From positions 110,449-174,448 of the forward strand of contig JBCCGR010000004.1 in NCBI GenBank assembly GCA_039029195.1: a DNA stretch of 64,000 bases, in the 5' to 3' direction. The stretch is from JBCCGR01 sp039029195. Lineage in GTDB: Bacteria > Pseudomonadota > Alphaproteobacteria > Rhizobiales > Rhizobiaceae. A program made the translations under genes and the position numbers. A model generated the notes under the pieces. The model was not told the DNA's origin, ran no database searches, and saw nothing but the letters and a program-made list of their open reading frames with translations. Below are positions 27,399 to 35,902 of the stretch, piece by piece. The first letter of the stretch is position 1; each line of letters starts with the position of its first letter.

Positions 27399-27734
27399 AT
27401 GACCCAAATTCAGCAAAACAATGATGTCCTTCAGGTCACTCAAAACTGGCTTGAGGATGACCGCAAGCTGGCGCTTGCAACGGTGGTGGAAACTTGGGGC
27501 TCTGCACCGCGCCCGGTGGGCAGCCATCTGGTGATTGATGATAGCGGCAATTTTGAAGGCTCCGTTTCTGGCGGCTGCGTGGAAGGCGCCGTGGTCGCGG
27601 AAGCGATGGATGTGATTTATTCGGGCAGTCCCAAAATGCTGGAATTCGGCGTGGCGGATGAAACCGCCTGGGAAGTGGGTCTTTCCTGTGGCGGTCGCAT
27701 TCGGGTCTATGTTGAACCGGTCGAGGCGAACTGA
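27399..27734 (+). CDS. XdhC/CoxI family protein, N-terminal-type domain
   Basis: A 111-residue protein equal to the first domain of XdhC: ATVVETWGSAPRPVGSHLVI, then SGGCVEGAVV and GLSCGGRIRVYVEP, the last with the conserved cysteine. XdhC binds molybdenum cofactor and sulfurates it before insertion into xanthine dehydrogenase-type enzymes. In this genome the two XdhC domains are encoded by two separate, directly adjoining genes, which is common among Rhizobiales and so need not be a broken gene. Confidence 0.85.
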   Translation: MTQIQQNNDVLQVTQNWLEDDRKLALATVVETWGSAPRPVGSHLVIDDSGNFEGSVSGGCVEGAVVAEAMDVIYSGSPKMLEFGVADETAWEVGLSCGGRIRVYVEPVEAN

Positions 27735-28424
27735 ATGAAGGGTGACGCGCTCAGGGCGCTCAATGTTGCTCGCGGTTCCCGACAGGCGGCTTTACTCGTC
27801 ACCAATCTGGAAACCGGAGATCAGGGCCTTTTTTTGCGGGGCGACGACATCGCTCAGGGCGAAATCGCCGAGCAGGCTCAGCAGCGTTTCCGGTCCGGCA
27901 AGTCTGGCATCGCTCAGGTTGAAGGGCAGGATTGTTTCTTCAACGTTCATGTTCCCGCGCCGCGTCTGGTGATCATCGGGGCGGTCCACATATCTCAAAC
28001 CCTGGCACCGCTTGCTGAGCAGGCGGGTTTTGACGTGATGGTGGTGGACCCGCGCACCGCCTTTGCCACGCCCGAGAGGTTTGCGAGCATCGATGTGCGT
28101 GCGGAATGGCCTTCGGACATCGAGGACACGCTGGCGCTTGACCCGTACACGGCGCTGGCCGCGCTCACGCACGATCCGAAGATTGATGATTTTCCGCTGA
28201 CAAAGGCGCTGGACGTCGGGTGCTTTTACGTGGGCGCTCTGGGCAGCCGAAAAACCCATGCAAAGCGCAAAGGCCGGCTGATCGCCAATGGTGTTGATGA
28301 GGCTTCTTTTGACCGCATTCATGCCCCAATCGGTCTTGATGTGGGTGCTGCCAATCCGCCCGAAATTGCGGTTGCGGTTATGGCGGAAATCATCGCCGCA
28401 TTGCGCAAATCCGACATCGGCTGA
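27735..28424 (+). CDS. XdhC family protein, Rossmann-type C-terminal domain
   Basis: A 229-residue protein carrying the C-terminal XdhC Rossmann domain: RLVIIGAVHISQTLAPLA nucleotide-binding loop near residue 77, LAALTHDPKIDD and GCFYVGALGSRKTHAKR, then the closing IHAPIGLDVGAANPPEIAVAVMAEI motif. It follows the short XdhC gene with no intervening base. Both products probably act together on molybdenum cofactor for a CoxL/XdhA-type enzyme encoded elsewhere. Confidence 0.88.
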   Translation: MKGDALRALNVARGSRQAALLVTNLETGDQGLFLRGDDIAQGEIAEQAQQRFRSGKSGIAQVEGQDCFFNVHVPAPRLVIIGAVHISQTLAPLAEQAGFDVMVVDPRTAFATPERFASIDVRAEWPSDIEDTLALDPYTALAALTHDPKIDDFPLTKALDVGCFYVGALGSRKTHAKRKGRLIANGVDEASFDRIHAPIGLDVGAANPPEIAVAVMAEIIAALRKSDIG

Positions 28425-28426
28425 CG

Positions 28427-30025
28427 ATGGAGTTTGGACCTGTTCCGGTTTCCGACGCTGAGGGTGCCATACTAGCGCACTCGCTGAAGCAGCCGGGTTT
28501 CGGGCTAAAAAAAGGTCACCTGCTTTCTGGCAATGACGTTTCGAGGCTCCAGCAGGCAGGTTTTGATGAGGTCATTGTTGCGCGCCTTGAAGATGGCGAT
28601 GTCGTTGAAGATGACGCGGCCACCCGCATTGCAGGTGCGGTGGCGACCAGTCAGATTGAGGTCGAGCCCGCGTTTACGGGGCGGGTGAACTTGTTTGCGA
28701 AATCCGCCGGCCTGTTCACGGCCGATCCTGAACTGATTGATGCCATCAACGCTGTTGATCCCGGCATCACCATTGCCACCTTGGACAACAATCTGGCCGT
28801 CGCTGCCGGACGTATGGTGGCGACGGTCAAGATCATTCCATTTGCCGTGTCTCAAACATCGTTGGAGCGGGTTCTCAGCCTTTGCGGAAACAGCACGGTA
28901 ATGGAACTGAAGGCGTTTGTGCCAAAATCCATTGGATTGATCGCCACCGAACTTCCCGTCCTGAAACCAAGCGTTATGGACAAAACCCGGCGCGTGCTTG
29001 AGGAGCGTCTTGAGTTTGCGGGCAGCGCCCTGCGCACAGAAGAGCGCGTTGCCCACCATGCTGACGATGTGGCTGTCGCAATGAAGGCGATGGTCGATCA
29101 ACACGACATGCTCATCATCTTCGGCGCTTCGGCGATTGTAGATCGTCGGGATGTCATTCCCTCGGCAATCGAGCAGGCTGGAGGGGTTGTTCATCAGTTT
29201 GGCATGCCTGTTGATCCCGGCAATCTATTGCTTGTCGGTGAATATCAGGGAAAACCGGTCATCGGTGCGCCGGGCTGTGCGCGAAGCCCACGGGAAAACG
29301 GATTCGATTTCGTTTTACACCGGCTGCTTTCCGGTGTTCCGGCAACCACCAACATCATTCAAAAGATGGGTGTTGGCGGGCTGCTGATGGAAATCCACTC
29401 GCGACCGCAACCGCGGCAGGGTATTTCGAGTTCCGAAGAGAGTGAAACAGACGTCGCAATTGTGGTTTTGGCAGCGGGCCTTTCCTCACGCATGGGGGCC
29501 AATAACAAGCTTCTGGCACCCGTTTCGGGCAAGCCCATGGTGCGGCATGTGGTTGAAGCAGCCGTTGCCTCGCGTGCTTCTTCCGTGAGGGTGGTGCTTG
29601 GTCATGAAGCCGACACCGTTCGTGCAGCTCTTTATGGTCTCGATGTCACCTTTGTCGACAATCCGGACTATGCCAGCGGGATAGCGTCCTCCGTCAAGAC
29701 AGCCGTTGCTGCCAATTCTGGCGCCGATGCCGTTTTGGTCATGCTGGGCGATATGCCGTTTGTGAGTTCCGGTCACATCAACCGCATTCTCGACGAGGCT
29801 AAGAAGGCGGAAGGTGATCCGATCATCCTTGCGACCCATCAGGGCCGGCGCGGCAATCCGGTTTACTGGCCTGCCGCCTATTTTGAGGACATTGCGGGAC
29901 TGCAGGGCGACGAAGGCGCGCGATCCATTATTCTGGCTAACAAGGATCAGATTGTCGAAGTGGAACTGGGCGACGCGGCATCGCTCGACTTTGATACGCC
30001 TGAGGCTTTGGCAGGGTTGAAGTAA
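28427..30025 (+). CDS. Molybdopterin-binding / MobA-like nucleotidyltransferase fusion
   Basis: A 532-residue fusion. Residues about 1-335 resemble a molybdopterin-binding domain (GPVPVSDAEGAILAHS start, later IIFGASAIVDRRDVIP and GAPGCARSPRENGFD). Residues about 342-530 are a MocA/MobA-type NTP transferase with VVLAAGLSSRMGANNKLLAPV and VMLGDMPFV. This arrangement makes molybdenum cytosine dinucleotide, the cofactor of CO dehydrogenase and related enzymes. It starts 2 bases after the XdhC stop and completes the maturation operon. Confidence 0.88.
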   Translation: MEFGPVPVSDAEGAILAHSLKQPGFGLKKGHLLSGNDVSRLQQAGFDEVIVARLEDGDVVEDDAATRIAGAVATSQIEVEPAFTGRVNLFAKSAGLFTADPELIDAINAVDPGITIATLDNNLAVAAGRMVATVKIIPFAVSQTSLERVLSLCGNSTVMELKAFVPKSIGLIATELPVLKPSVMDKTRRVLEERLEFAGSALRTEERVAHHADDVAVAMKAMVDQHDMLIIFGASAIVDRRDVIPSAIEQAGGVVHQFGMPVDPGNLLLVGEYQGKPVIGAPGCARSPRENGFDFVLHRLLSGVPATTNIIQKMGVGGLLMEIHSRPQPRQGISSSEESETDVAIVVLAAGLSSRMGANNKLLAPVSGKPMVRHVVEAAVASRASSVRVVLGHEADTVRAALYGLDVTFVDNPDYASGIASSVKTAVAANSGADAVLVMLGDMPFVSSGHINRILDEAKKAEGDPIILATHQGRRGNPVYWPAAYFEDIAGLQGDEGARSIILANKDQIVEVELGDAASLDFDTPEALAGLK

Positions 30026-30046
30026 TGCCAATTCCGCTGGCAATCA

Positions 30047-30736
30047 TCATTCAGCGACCGCGCCAAACACCTTTTGAAATTCTGCCTTCAGCGCCACATC
30101 CACATCGGCCATGGTGACCGGCAGGCCGAGATCGACCAGGCTGGTGACGCCATGGTCGGTTATCCCGCATGGCACGATGCCGGAAAAATGTTCAAGTTCG
30201 GGTTCCACATTGATGGAGATGCCGTGAAACGTCACCCACTTGCGAATGCGGATGCCGATGGCGGCTGCCTTGTCTTCGGCCAATGACCCATCCGCAAGAG
30301 GCGGTTTTTCCGGGCGCTCCACCCACACACCCACCCGGCCTTCACGCACCTCGCCGCGCACATTGAAGCGTTCCAGCGTGCCAATCACCCACGCTTCAAG
30401 AGTCTCCACGAACGCCCGCACGTCGCGCTTGCGGTTGTTGAGATTGAGCATCACGTAAGCCACCCGCTGACCCGGGCCATGATAGGTGTACTGACCCCCG
30501 CGGCCTGTCTTGAAAACGGGAAAGCGATCTGGTGCCACAAGATCGCCGTCCTTTGCGCTCGTTCCGGCAGTGTAGAGCGGCGGATGCTCGACCAGCCAGA
30601 TCAGCTCTCCTGCCTCGCCCATGGCGATTTTGGCGGCCCGCTCTTCCATGACACGAACCGCATCCTCATACGGGGTAAACCCCTCGGCCACACGCCACTC
30701 AACCTCAGCGTTGTTGTTAAAAAACGGGCCTGTCAT
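30047..30736 (-). CDS. lipB: Octanoyltransferase (lipoyl(octanoyl) transferase)
   Basis: A 229-residue LipB. The family motif GGQYTYHGPGQRVAYVMLNL is present, as are the catalytic Cys in SGIVPCGITDHGVTSL and the nearby RKWVTFHGISINV segment. It transfers octanoyl groups from acyl carrier protein to lipoyl domains. ATG 30736 is chosen for its usual family start; the frame is open to 30835, which would overlap the kbl promoter region. It converges with the molybdenum operon, 21 bases away, and diverges from kbl. Confidence 0.93.
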   Translation of the reverse strand: MTGPFFNNNAEVEWRVAEGFTPYEDAVRVMEERAAKIAMGEAGELIWLVEHPPLYTAGTSAKDGDLVAPDRFPVFKTGRGGQYTYHGPGQRVAYVMLNLNNRKRDVRAFVETLEAWVIGTLERFNVRGEVREGRVGVWVERPEKPPLADGSLAEDKAAAIGIRIRKWVTFHGISINVEPELEHFSGIVPCGITDHGVTSLVDLGLPVTMADVDVALKAEFQKVFGAVAE

Positions 30737-30859
30737 CTGCTGCGTCAACAAATTCCTAATGGTGGGTAGCGGAAGATTTTTTGCTAGAGCATCACGTGTC
30801 CGGGTGCAACAATGCTCCCTCTCACCCATCATCAATTGAATTCAAGGATTGCCTTCCCC

Positions 30860-32074
30860 ATGTCATCGGACTTTACGCGACATCTCGAAAATGAGCTGGC
30901 GTCGATTGAGCGTGACGGGCTCACTAAGCGGGAACGGCCGCTGGTGTCGCCGCAGCGTGTTCACATTGATGTTGAGAGCCAGGGAACCCAGCGTCGTGTC
31001 ATCAATCTGTGTGCCAATAACTATCTGGGGCTGGCGGACGATCCGCGTCTGGTTGAAGCCGCGAAGTCCGCGCTTGACGAGGACGGATATGGCATGGCGT
31101 CAGTGCGCTTTATCTGCGGCACGCGGGACCGCCATCTGGAGCTTGAGCGTGCCATTGCGGCCTTTCTCGGCAAGGATGATGCAATCCTCTATGCGGCCTG
31201 TTTCGATGCCAATGGCGGCCTTTTTGAGCCACTGCTTGGTCCTGAGGATGCGATTGTTTCCGATGCCCTCAACCACGCCTCCATCATCGATGGCATTCGG
31301 TTGTGCAAGGCCAAACGTTATCGCTACGCCAACGGCGATATGGATGATCTTGAGGTGCAACTTACCGCCGCTCGGGACGCGGGCGCACGGCACATCATGA
31401 TTGCCACCGATGGCGTGTTTTCTATGGATGGCACGCTTGCGCCGCTCGACAAGGTTTGCGCATTGGCACAACGATTTGATGCGCAGGTGATGGTTGATGA
31501 TTGTCATGCCACCGGTTTCATCGGGCCATCGGGGAAGGGAACGCCAGCCCATTTTGGCGTTTCAGAAAATGTCGACATCCTGACTGGCACGCTGGGCAAG
31601 GCGCTTGGCGGCGCGCTGGGCGGATATGTGGCCGCCAGTCAGTCGGTCATTGATATGCTGCGCCAGCGCTCGCGGCCCTATCTCTTTTCCAATGCCCTGC
31701 CACCGATGATCGTCAGTGCAGGGCTGGAAGCCCTGCGTCTCCTGGAAGACGGCGACGATCTGCGCAAGGCCTTGATTGAAAACGCCAGTCACTGGCGCAG
31801 TGGGCTGACGCGGCTTGGTTTTGAGCTGAAGGATGGAAGCCACCCCATCATTCCGGTGATGCTTGGGGACGCAAGGTTGGCGCAGGACATGGCTGCCGGA
31901 CTGTTTGAGGAAGGGGTTTATGTCTCCGGGTTTTTCTTCCCGGTTGTTCCGAAAGGCCAAGCACGCATCCGCACGCAAATGAATGCAAAGCTCACTAGGG
32001 ACGATCTCGATTTCGCACTCGCAGCGTTCGAGAAAGTGGGGCGCGCTGTCGGCGCTTTGGGGAAATCGCAATGA
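30860..32074 (+). CDS. kbl: 2-amino-3-ketobutyrate CoA ligase (glycine C-acetyltransferase)
   Basis: A 404-residue PLP enzyme of the alpha-oxoamine synthase family. The LTGTLGKALGGALGGYVA motif contains the PLP lysine (about residue 247), and INLCANNYLGLADDPRLVEAA is typical. It cleaves 2-amino-3-ketobutyrate with CoA to glycine and acetyl-CoA, in series with the threonine dehydrogenase encoded by the next gene, whose start overlaps its stop by four bases. ATG 30860 gives the normal length. Confidence 0.95.
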   Translation: MSSDFTRHLENELASIERDGLTKRERPLVSPQRVHIDVESQGTQRRVINLCANNYLGLADDPRLVEAAKSALDEDGYGMASVRFICGTRDRHLELERAIAAFLGKDDAILYAACFDANGGLFEPLLGPEDAIVSDALNHASIIDGIRLCKAKRYRYANGDMDDLEVQLTAARDAGARHIMIATDGVFSMDGTLAPLDKVCALAQRFDAQVMVDDCHATGFIGPSGKGTPAHFGVSENVDILTGTLGKALGGALGGYVAASQSVIDMLRQRSRPYLFSNALPPMIVSAGLEALRLLEDGDDLRKALIENASHWRSGLTRLGFELKDGSHPIIPVMLGDARLAQDMAAGLFEEGVYVSGFFFPVVPKGQARIRTQMNAKLTRDDLDFALAAFEKVGRAVGALGKSQ

Positions 32075-33114
32075 GCAAGCCGAACACGATGAAGGCACTG
32101 GTCAAGACCGAGGCGGGGCCGGGACTGAAACTGTGCGAAGAACCGGTTCCGGAAATCGGTGAAGACGATGTTTTGGTGCGCATCAATTGCACCGGCATCT
32201 GCGGCACGGACTTGCACATCTGGAATTGGGACGAGTGGGCATCCAAAACCATTCCGGTGCCGCTGGTTGTTGGCCACGAATTTGCCGGTGAAATCGTCGA
32301 TGTGGGTCGCAATGTGAAAAACCTTCAACCCGGCCAACGGGTTTCAGGCGAGGGACATGTGATCGGCCAGTCAAGCCGGGCGGTGCGCGCCGGGAAATAC
32401 CATCTGGACCCGGACACGAAAGGCATCGGGGTTCACATACCCGGTGCCTTTGCGGAGTATCTGAAGCTCCCCGCCTTCAACGCAGTGCCGTTGCCAGACG
32501 ATATCGACGACGAGGTGGGCGCGATTCTTGATCCCCTGGGCAACGCGGTTCACACTGCGCTTTCCTTTGATCTGGTGGGTGAAGATGTGCTTGTCACAGG
32601 CGCGGGACCCATCGGCATCATGGCGGCACAGGTTGCCCGTCATGTGGGTGCGCGGCATGTGGTGATCACTGACATTGATCCGGAGCGGCTTGAACTTGCG
32701 GGGCATGTTGCGGATGTGGAGCCGGTTAATGTCGCGACTTCATCACTCGAAGAAGCGCGTTCGAAGCTTGGCATGAAAGAAGGCTTTGACGTGGGTCTCG
32801 AGATGAGCGGTTCGCCGATTGCCTTTGACAGCATGGTTGATCACATGATCATGGGCGGCAAGATCGCCATGCTTGGAATCCCGTCTGGCAAGACGGAAGT
32901 CGACTGGATCAAGATTGTCTTCAAGGCGCTGACCATTCGCGGCATCTATGGTCGCGAGATGTTTGAGACCTGGTACAAAATGATTGCGCTGCTGCAATCT
33001 GGTCTTGACGCCAAGGCGGTGATTACCCATCGCTTTTCGCGGGACGAGTTTGCCGACGGATTTGCTGCTATGGGGGCAGGCGGCAGCGGCAAAGTGGTGC
33101 TTCACTGGCCTTGA
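32071..33114 (+). CDS. tdh: L-threonine 3-dehydrogenase
   Basis: A 347-residue zinc-dependent medium-chain dehydrogenase. CGTDLHIWNWDEWA (about residues 44-57) holds the catalytic zinc ligand and the threonine-specific segment, GHEFAGEIVDVG follows, and the NAD-binding loop is VTGAGPIGIMAAQVA near residue 172. It oxidises threonine to 2-amino-3-ketobutyrate, which Kbl then splits. The two genes form an operon with a four-base overlap. Confidence 0.95.
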   Translation: MSKPNTMKALVKTEAGPGLKLCEEPVPEIGEDDVLVRINCTGICGTDLHIWNWDEWASKTIPVPLVVGHEFAGEIVDVGRNVKNLQPGQRVSGEGHVIGQSSRAVRAGKYHLDPDTKGIGVHIPGAFAEYLKLPAFNAVPLPDDIDDEVGAILDPLGNAVHTALSFDLVGEDVLVTGAGPIGIMAAQVARHVGARHVVITDIDPERLELAGHVADVEPVNVATSSLEEARSKLGMKEGFDVGLEMSGSPIAFDSMVDHMIMGGKIAMLGIPSGKTEVDWIKIVFKALTIRGIYGREMFETWYKMIALLQSGLDAKAVITHRFSRDEFADGFAAMGAGGSGKVVLHWP

Positions 33115-33263
33115 GAAGTGCGTTTTCCGAACGTTCAAGCTCAATTGCGGCGTTTCCAACCGGCGCCTGCACGATGGCTTTGTCGATATATGCAATGTGA
33201 TGAAAAATCGCCCTTGTGGGCGCGAAAAGCTTTTGCTACACGCCCCGGACCAGAACTACGGAA

Positions 33264-33350
33264 GCGGTCGTGGCGGAACTGGTAGACGCGCAGCGTTGAG
33301 GTCGCTGTGGGGTAAAACCCGTGGAAGTTCGAGTCTTCTCGACCGCACCA
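33264..33350 (+). tRNA. tRNA-Leu (anticodon GAG), CCA encoded
   Basis: The 5' arm GCGGTCG (33264-33270) pairs with CGACCGC (33340-33346), followed by a discriminator A and an encoded CCA. The anticodon stem CAGCG / CGCTG encloses the loop TTGAGGT, giving anticodon GAG, which reads CUC and CUU. A long variable arm (TGGGGTAAAACCCG region) confirms a class II leucine tRNA, and the T loop TTCGAGT is present. The bases from 33115 to 33263 and 33351 to 33631 hold no other gene that I recognise. Confidence 0.95.
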
Positions 33351-33631
33351 TTTGCATTCGGACGCGAAAGCACCCACTTTCAAAAGTGAACGTGATCCAG
33401 GACTTGATGTGTGTATTTCAGTGTTGCCTTCACAATGGCAATTTGTCCGTTGCAGAACTGCGAAAACAATGACATACGCTCTCCGAAATCCCTTGAGCTC
33501 CCTGCTGGAGAATTGCCAGTTCATGGCCGAGTTTCGGAATGCCAGGCACTGTGGACGCCTCGGTGCGTCGGCTTTGCAATCCGGGGTCTGAACACGGCTG
33601 CTCGATACATAAGTGAGGAAGTGAGCCTTTA

Positions 33632-35584
33632 ATGTGTGGAATTTTTGGTCTTTTTGTTGGACCCAATTCGACAATGTCCCGAAACGATTGGGACAGTGCA
33701 CTGACGTCTCTTTTCCTGCTTTCGGAATCGCGCGGCAAGGAAGCTGCCGGCATAGCGCTGGCAAACGACAAGGAAATTGTAGTTCACAAGGATTCCATCT
33801 CCGCAAATGAGATGATGAAAACGGCCGATTATCGTACCGCATTGGAGCGGGGGGCCGGCGACTATTTCAAACGCAACGATGACGACCGATATCTGGGTGT
33901 GATCGGTCATGCGCGTCTGGTCACGAACGGTCTGCAAGGTATTGATGCCAACAATCAGCCAATTTGGCGTGACGACATCGTCATTGTGCACAATGGCATT
34001 GTGGTGAATGTCGACGATCTTTGGGAAAAGAACGAGGGCATCGACCCGACCGCTGAAGTTGATTCAGAAGTTATCGCTGCCCTGATGTATCAATACCGAC
34101 AGCAGGGAAAATCGTCGCGCGATGCCATGGTCTCCGCGTTCAACGATGTTTATGGCGAAACTTCGGTGGCGCTGTTTGAGGCGGCTGGCAAGAACGCGTT
34201 GCTCGGTACAAACACGGGTTCTTTGCATTATTGTGTTTCGAACTCAGGCAATGAACTGTTCTTTGCTTCCGAGCACCATATCTGCCGTTTGCTCACAAAC
34301 GGATCCAAGGCAATTCCGGCGTTCCAAGGCGCGAAGATAGAACAGGTGCTGGCGGGCAATGGCCTTTCCATCGCGCTGAAAGAGATTGAAGCCACCCGAT
34401 TTGGTTTTGAAGAAAATCTGGCCGCTCCGGCAATCGAACCGATGCTGGAAACCCAACGCAAGATTGAAGAAAAATCTGCCAGAACCGAAGCTGCTCGGGA
34501 ATCGATGCGGCGATGCACAAAGTGCCTACTGCCCGAGACGATGCCGTATATCTCGTTCGATGCAGATGGGGTGTGCAGCTATTGTCATTCATACGAACCC
34601 TGGACGAAACGACCTGAATCCGATCTGGAAGAGGTGTTGTCGAAACATCGCTCAACCGATGGATCGCCAGATTGCGTAATGGCATTTTCCGGCGGACGGG
34701 ACAGTTCCTACGGCCTTCATCTGATGAAGGAAAAGTACGGGATGAACCCGATCTGTTTCACCTATGACTGGGGCATGGTGACGGACCTCGCGCGACGCAA
34801 TCAGGCGCGTCTTTGCGGCAAACTGGGTGTTGAGCACATCTGGATTTCTGCCGACATCAAAGCCAAGAGAGCAAACATCCGCCGAAACGTTTTGGCGTGG
34901 CTGAAGAAGCCGGATCTCGGCATCATTCCGCTGTTTATGGCTGGCGACAAGCAGATGCTCATGTACGCCAACAAGACCATGGAGCAGACCGGCCTTTCGA
35001 TTATGGCGCTGTGCACCAACCGGTATGAAAAGACCGACTTTAAAGCCGGTTTCTTGCACGTGAATTCCACCGGCAGCACGATCCACAAACCGTCGTCATT
35101 GCCAATGGCAGCCAAGGCGAACATGCTTTGGCAATATGGCAAGCGGTTCATGGTGAACCCGCGCTACATCAACCGTTCAATCCCAGATACAGCGTCGGCC
35201 TTCCTCTCATTTTACGCCATTGAGCAGGATTATTTCTCGCTCTTCGACTTTGTTCCGTGGGTGGAAACAGAGATCGATGAAATTCTGATTGGCGAATATG
35301 ACTGGGAGCTTGCACCCGACGCCAAATCGAGCTGGCGCATTGGTGACGGCACGGCACCGTTCTACAACTACATTTACTACTCGGTCGCCGGATTTACAGA
35401 AGCTGACACATTCCGCTCCAACCAGATCCGAGAGGGTGCCATCTCCCGCGAAGAAGGGATGCGGCTTGCGGCATTGGAAAATGAACCGCGCTGGCAGTCG
35501 ATCCGGGAATATACGCAGATCATCAACATCGATTTTGATGAGACGATTCGCATCATCGACCGCATTCCCAAACTGTACATCTAG
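33632..35584 (+). CDS. Fused class-II glutaminase / WbpG-like N-acetyl sugar amidotransferase
   Basis: A 650-residue protein. It begins MCGIFGLF, so Cys2 is the N-terminal nucleophile of a class II (Ntn) glutamine amidotransferase; the domain covers about residues 1-240, with HARLVTNG and IVHNGIVVN as in PurF and GlmS. Residues about 290-640 match the WbpG/LegG amidotransferases: zinc cysteines 295, 298, 315 and 318, and a PP-loop SGGRDSS at 353-359. WbpG proteins turn an N-acetyl group of a nucleotide sugar into an acetamidino group using ammonia that normally comes from a separate HisH-like subunit. Here the ammonia source appears to be fused on and of a different family. No stop or frameshift is seen. 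Confidence 0.85.
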   Translation: MCGIFGLFVGPNSTMSRNDWDSALTSLFLLSESRGKEAAGIALANDKEIVVHKDSISANEMMKTADYRTALERGAGDYFKRNDDDRYLGVIGHARLVTNGLQGIDANNQPIWRDDIVIVHNGIVVNVDDLWEKNEGIDPTAEVDSEVIAALMYQYRQQGKSSRDAMVSAFNDVYGETSVALFEAAGKNALLGTNTGSLHYCVSNSGNELFFASEHHICRLLTNGSKAIPAFQGAKIEQVLAGNGLSIALKEIEATRFGFEENLAAPAIEPMLETQRKIEEKSARTEAARESMRRCTKCLLPETMPYISFDADGVCSYCHSYEPWTKRPESDLEEVLSKHRSTDGSPDCVMAFSGGRDSSYGLHLMKEKYGMNPICFTYDWGMVTDLARRNQARLCGKLGVEHIWISADIKAKRANIRRNVLAWLKKPDLGIIPLFMAGDKQMLMYANKTMEQTGLSIMALCTNRYEKTDFKAGFLHVNSTGSTIHKPSSLPMAAKANMLWQYGKRFMVNPRYINRSIPDTASAFLSFYAIEQDYFSLFDFVPWVETEIDEILIGEYDWELAPDAKSSWRIGDGTAPFYNYIYYSVAGFTEADTFRSNQIREGAISREEGMRLAALENEPRWQSIREYTQIINIDFDETIRIIDRIPKLYI

Positions 35585-35681
35585 CGCGTTCCACGTTTTG
35601 ATGGATTCAAAACGCTGCGCTATCTGATTGAATGTGCATACCATTTTCCGAAAACCGGTACCCACTTTTCGGTGGCATGCA
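35583..35681. repeat. Dispersed palindromic repeat element, copy 2 (longer)
   Basis: Starts at the stop codon of the amidotransferase gene. It has a hairpin CGTTTTGA / TCAAAACG (35594-35601, 35607-35614) flanked by AGCGC / GCGCT, followed by a second module CCGAAAA / TTTTCGG (35648-35654, 35666-35672) ending GGCATGC. The second module is the reverse complement of the element at 20764-20808 with a few changes. The first hairpin may serve as a transcription terminator for the upstream gene. Confidence 0.7.
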
Positions 35682-35714
35682 CTAGGCACATCGCCGACCC
35701 ATTCAACTCAGGTG

Positions 35715-35738
35715 CCGATCGGCGGTGAAACCGATCGG
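35715..35738. repeat. Duplicated CCGATCGG palindrome
   Basis: The self-complementary octamer CCGATCGG occurs at 35715-35722 and again at 35731-35738, eight bases apart, so the two copies can form a hairpin or serve as a paired site. It lies in the gap between two convergent genes; no function is known. Confidence 0.45.
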
Positions 35739-35852
35739 AGATGAGGGAATGCGTCACATCTGGTGGTGCGTTGCGGAAGTCAGCATGGCTGTGGACGTAC
35801 TCCAGCCAGCAGCAGAAAGCATTGGGTTCTCAGCGAAATAAGCCACCCTCTG

Positions 35853-35880
35853 GTGGACGGTCTATTCGAAGACCGTCCAC
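35853..35880. terminator. Strong hairpin downstream of the glycosyltransferase gene
   Basis: GTGGACGGTCT (35853-35863) pairs perfectly over 11 bp with AGACCGTCCAC (35870-35880) around a six-base loop. It lies 23 bases beyond the stop of the minus-strand glycosyltransferase gene, so it probably ends that transcript, although the T tract is poor. The rest of 35585-35902 has no gene, only this hairpin and the repeats listed separately. Confidence 0.6.
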
Positions 35881-35902
35881 AAGGATTGAAGCTCCAGACA
35901 GA

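Noticed and set aside
27399..28424. A frameshift splitting a single XdhC gene in two
   Set aside because: Both parts have sound starts and ends, adjoin exactly and occur as separate genes in related bacteria, so a broken gene is unlikely.
30737..30835. Longer LipB starting at 30835
   Set aside because: It would reach to within 25 bases of the divergent kbl start and adds residues not typical of LipB.
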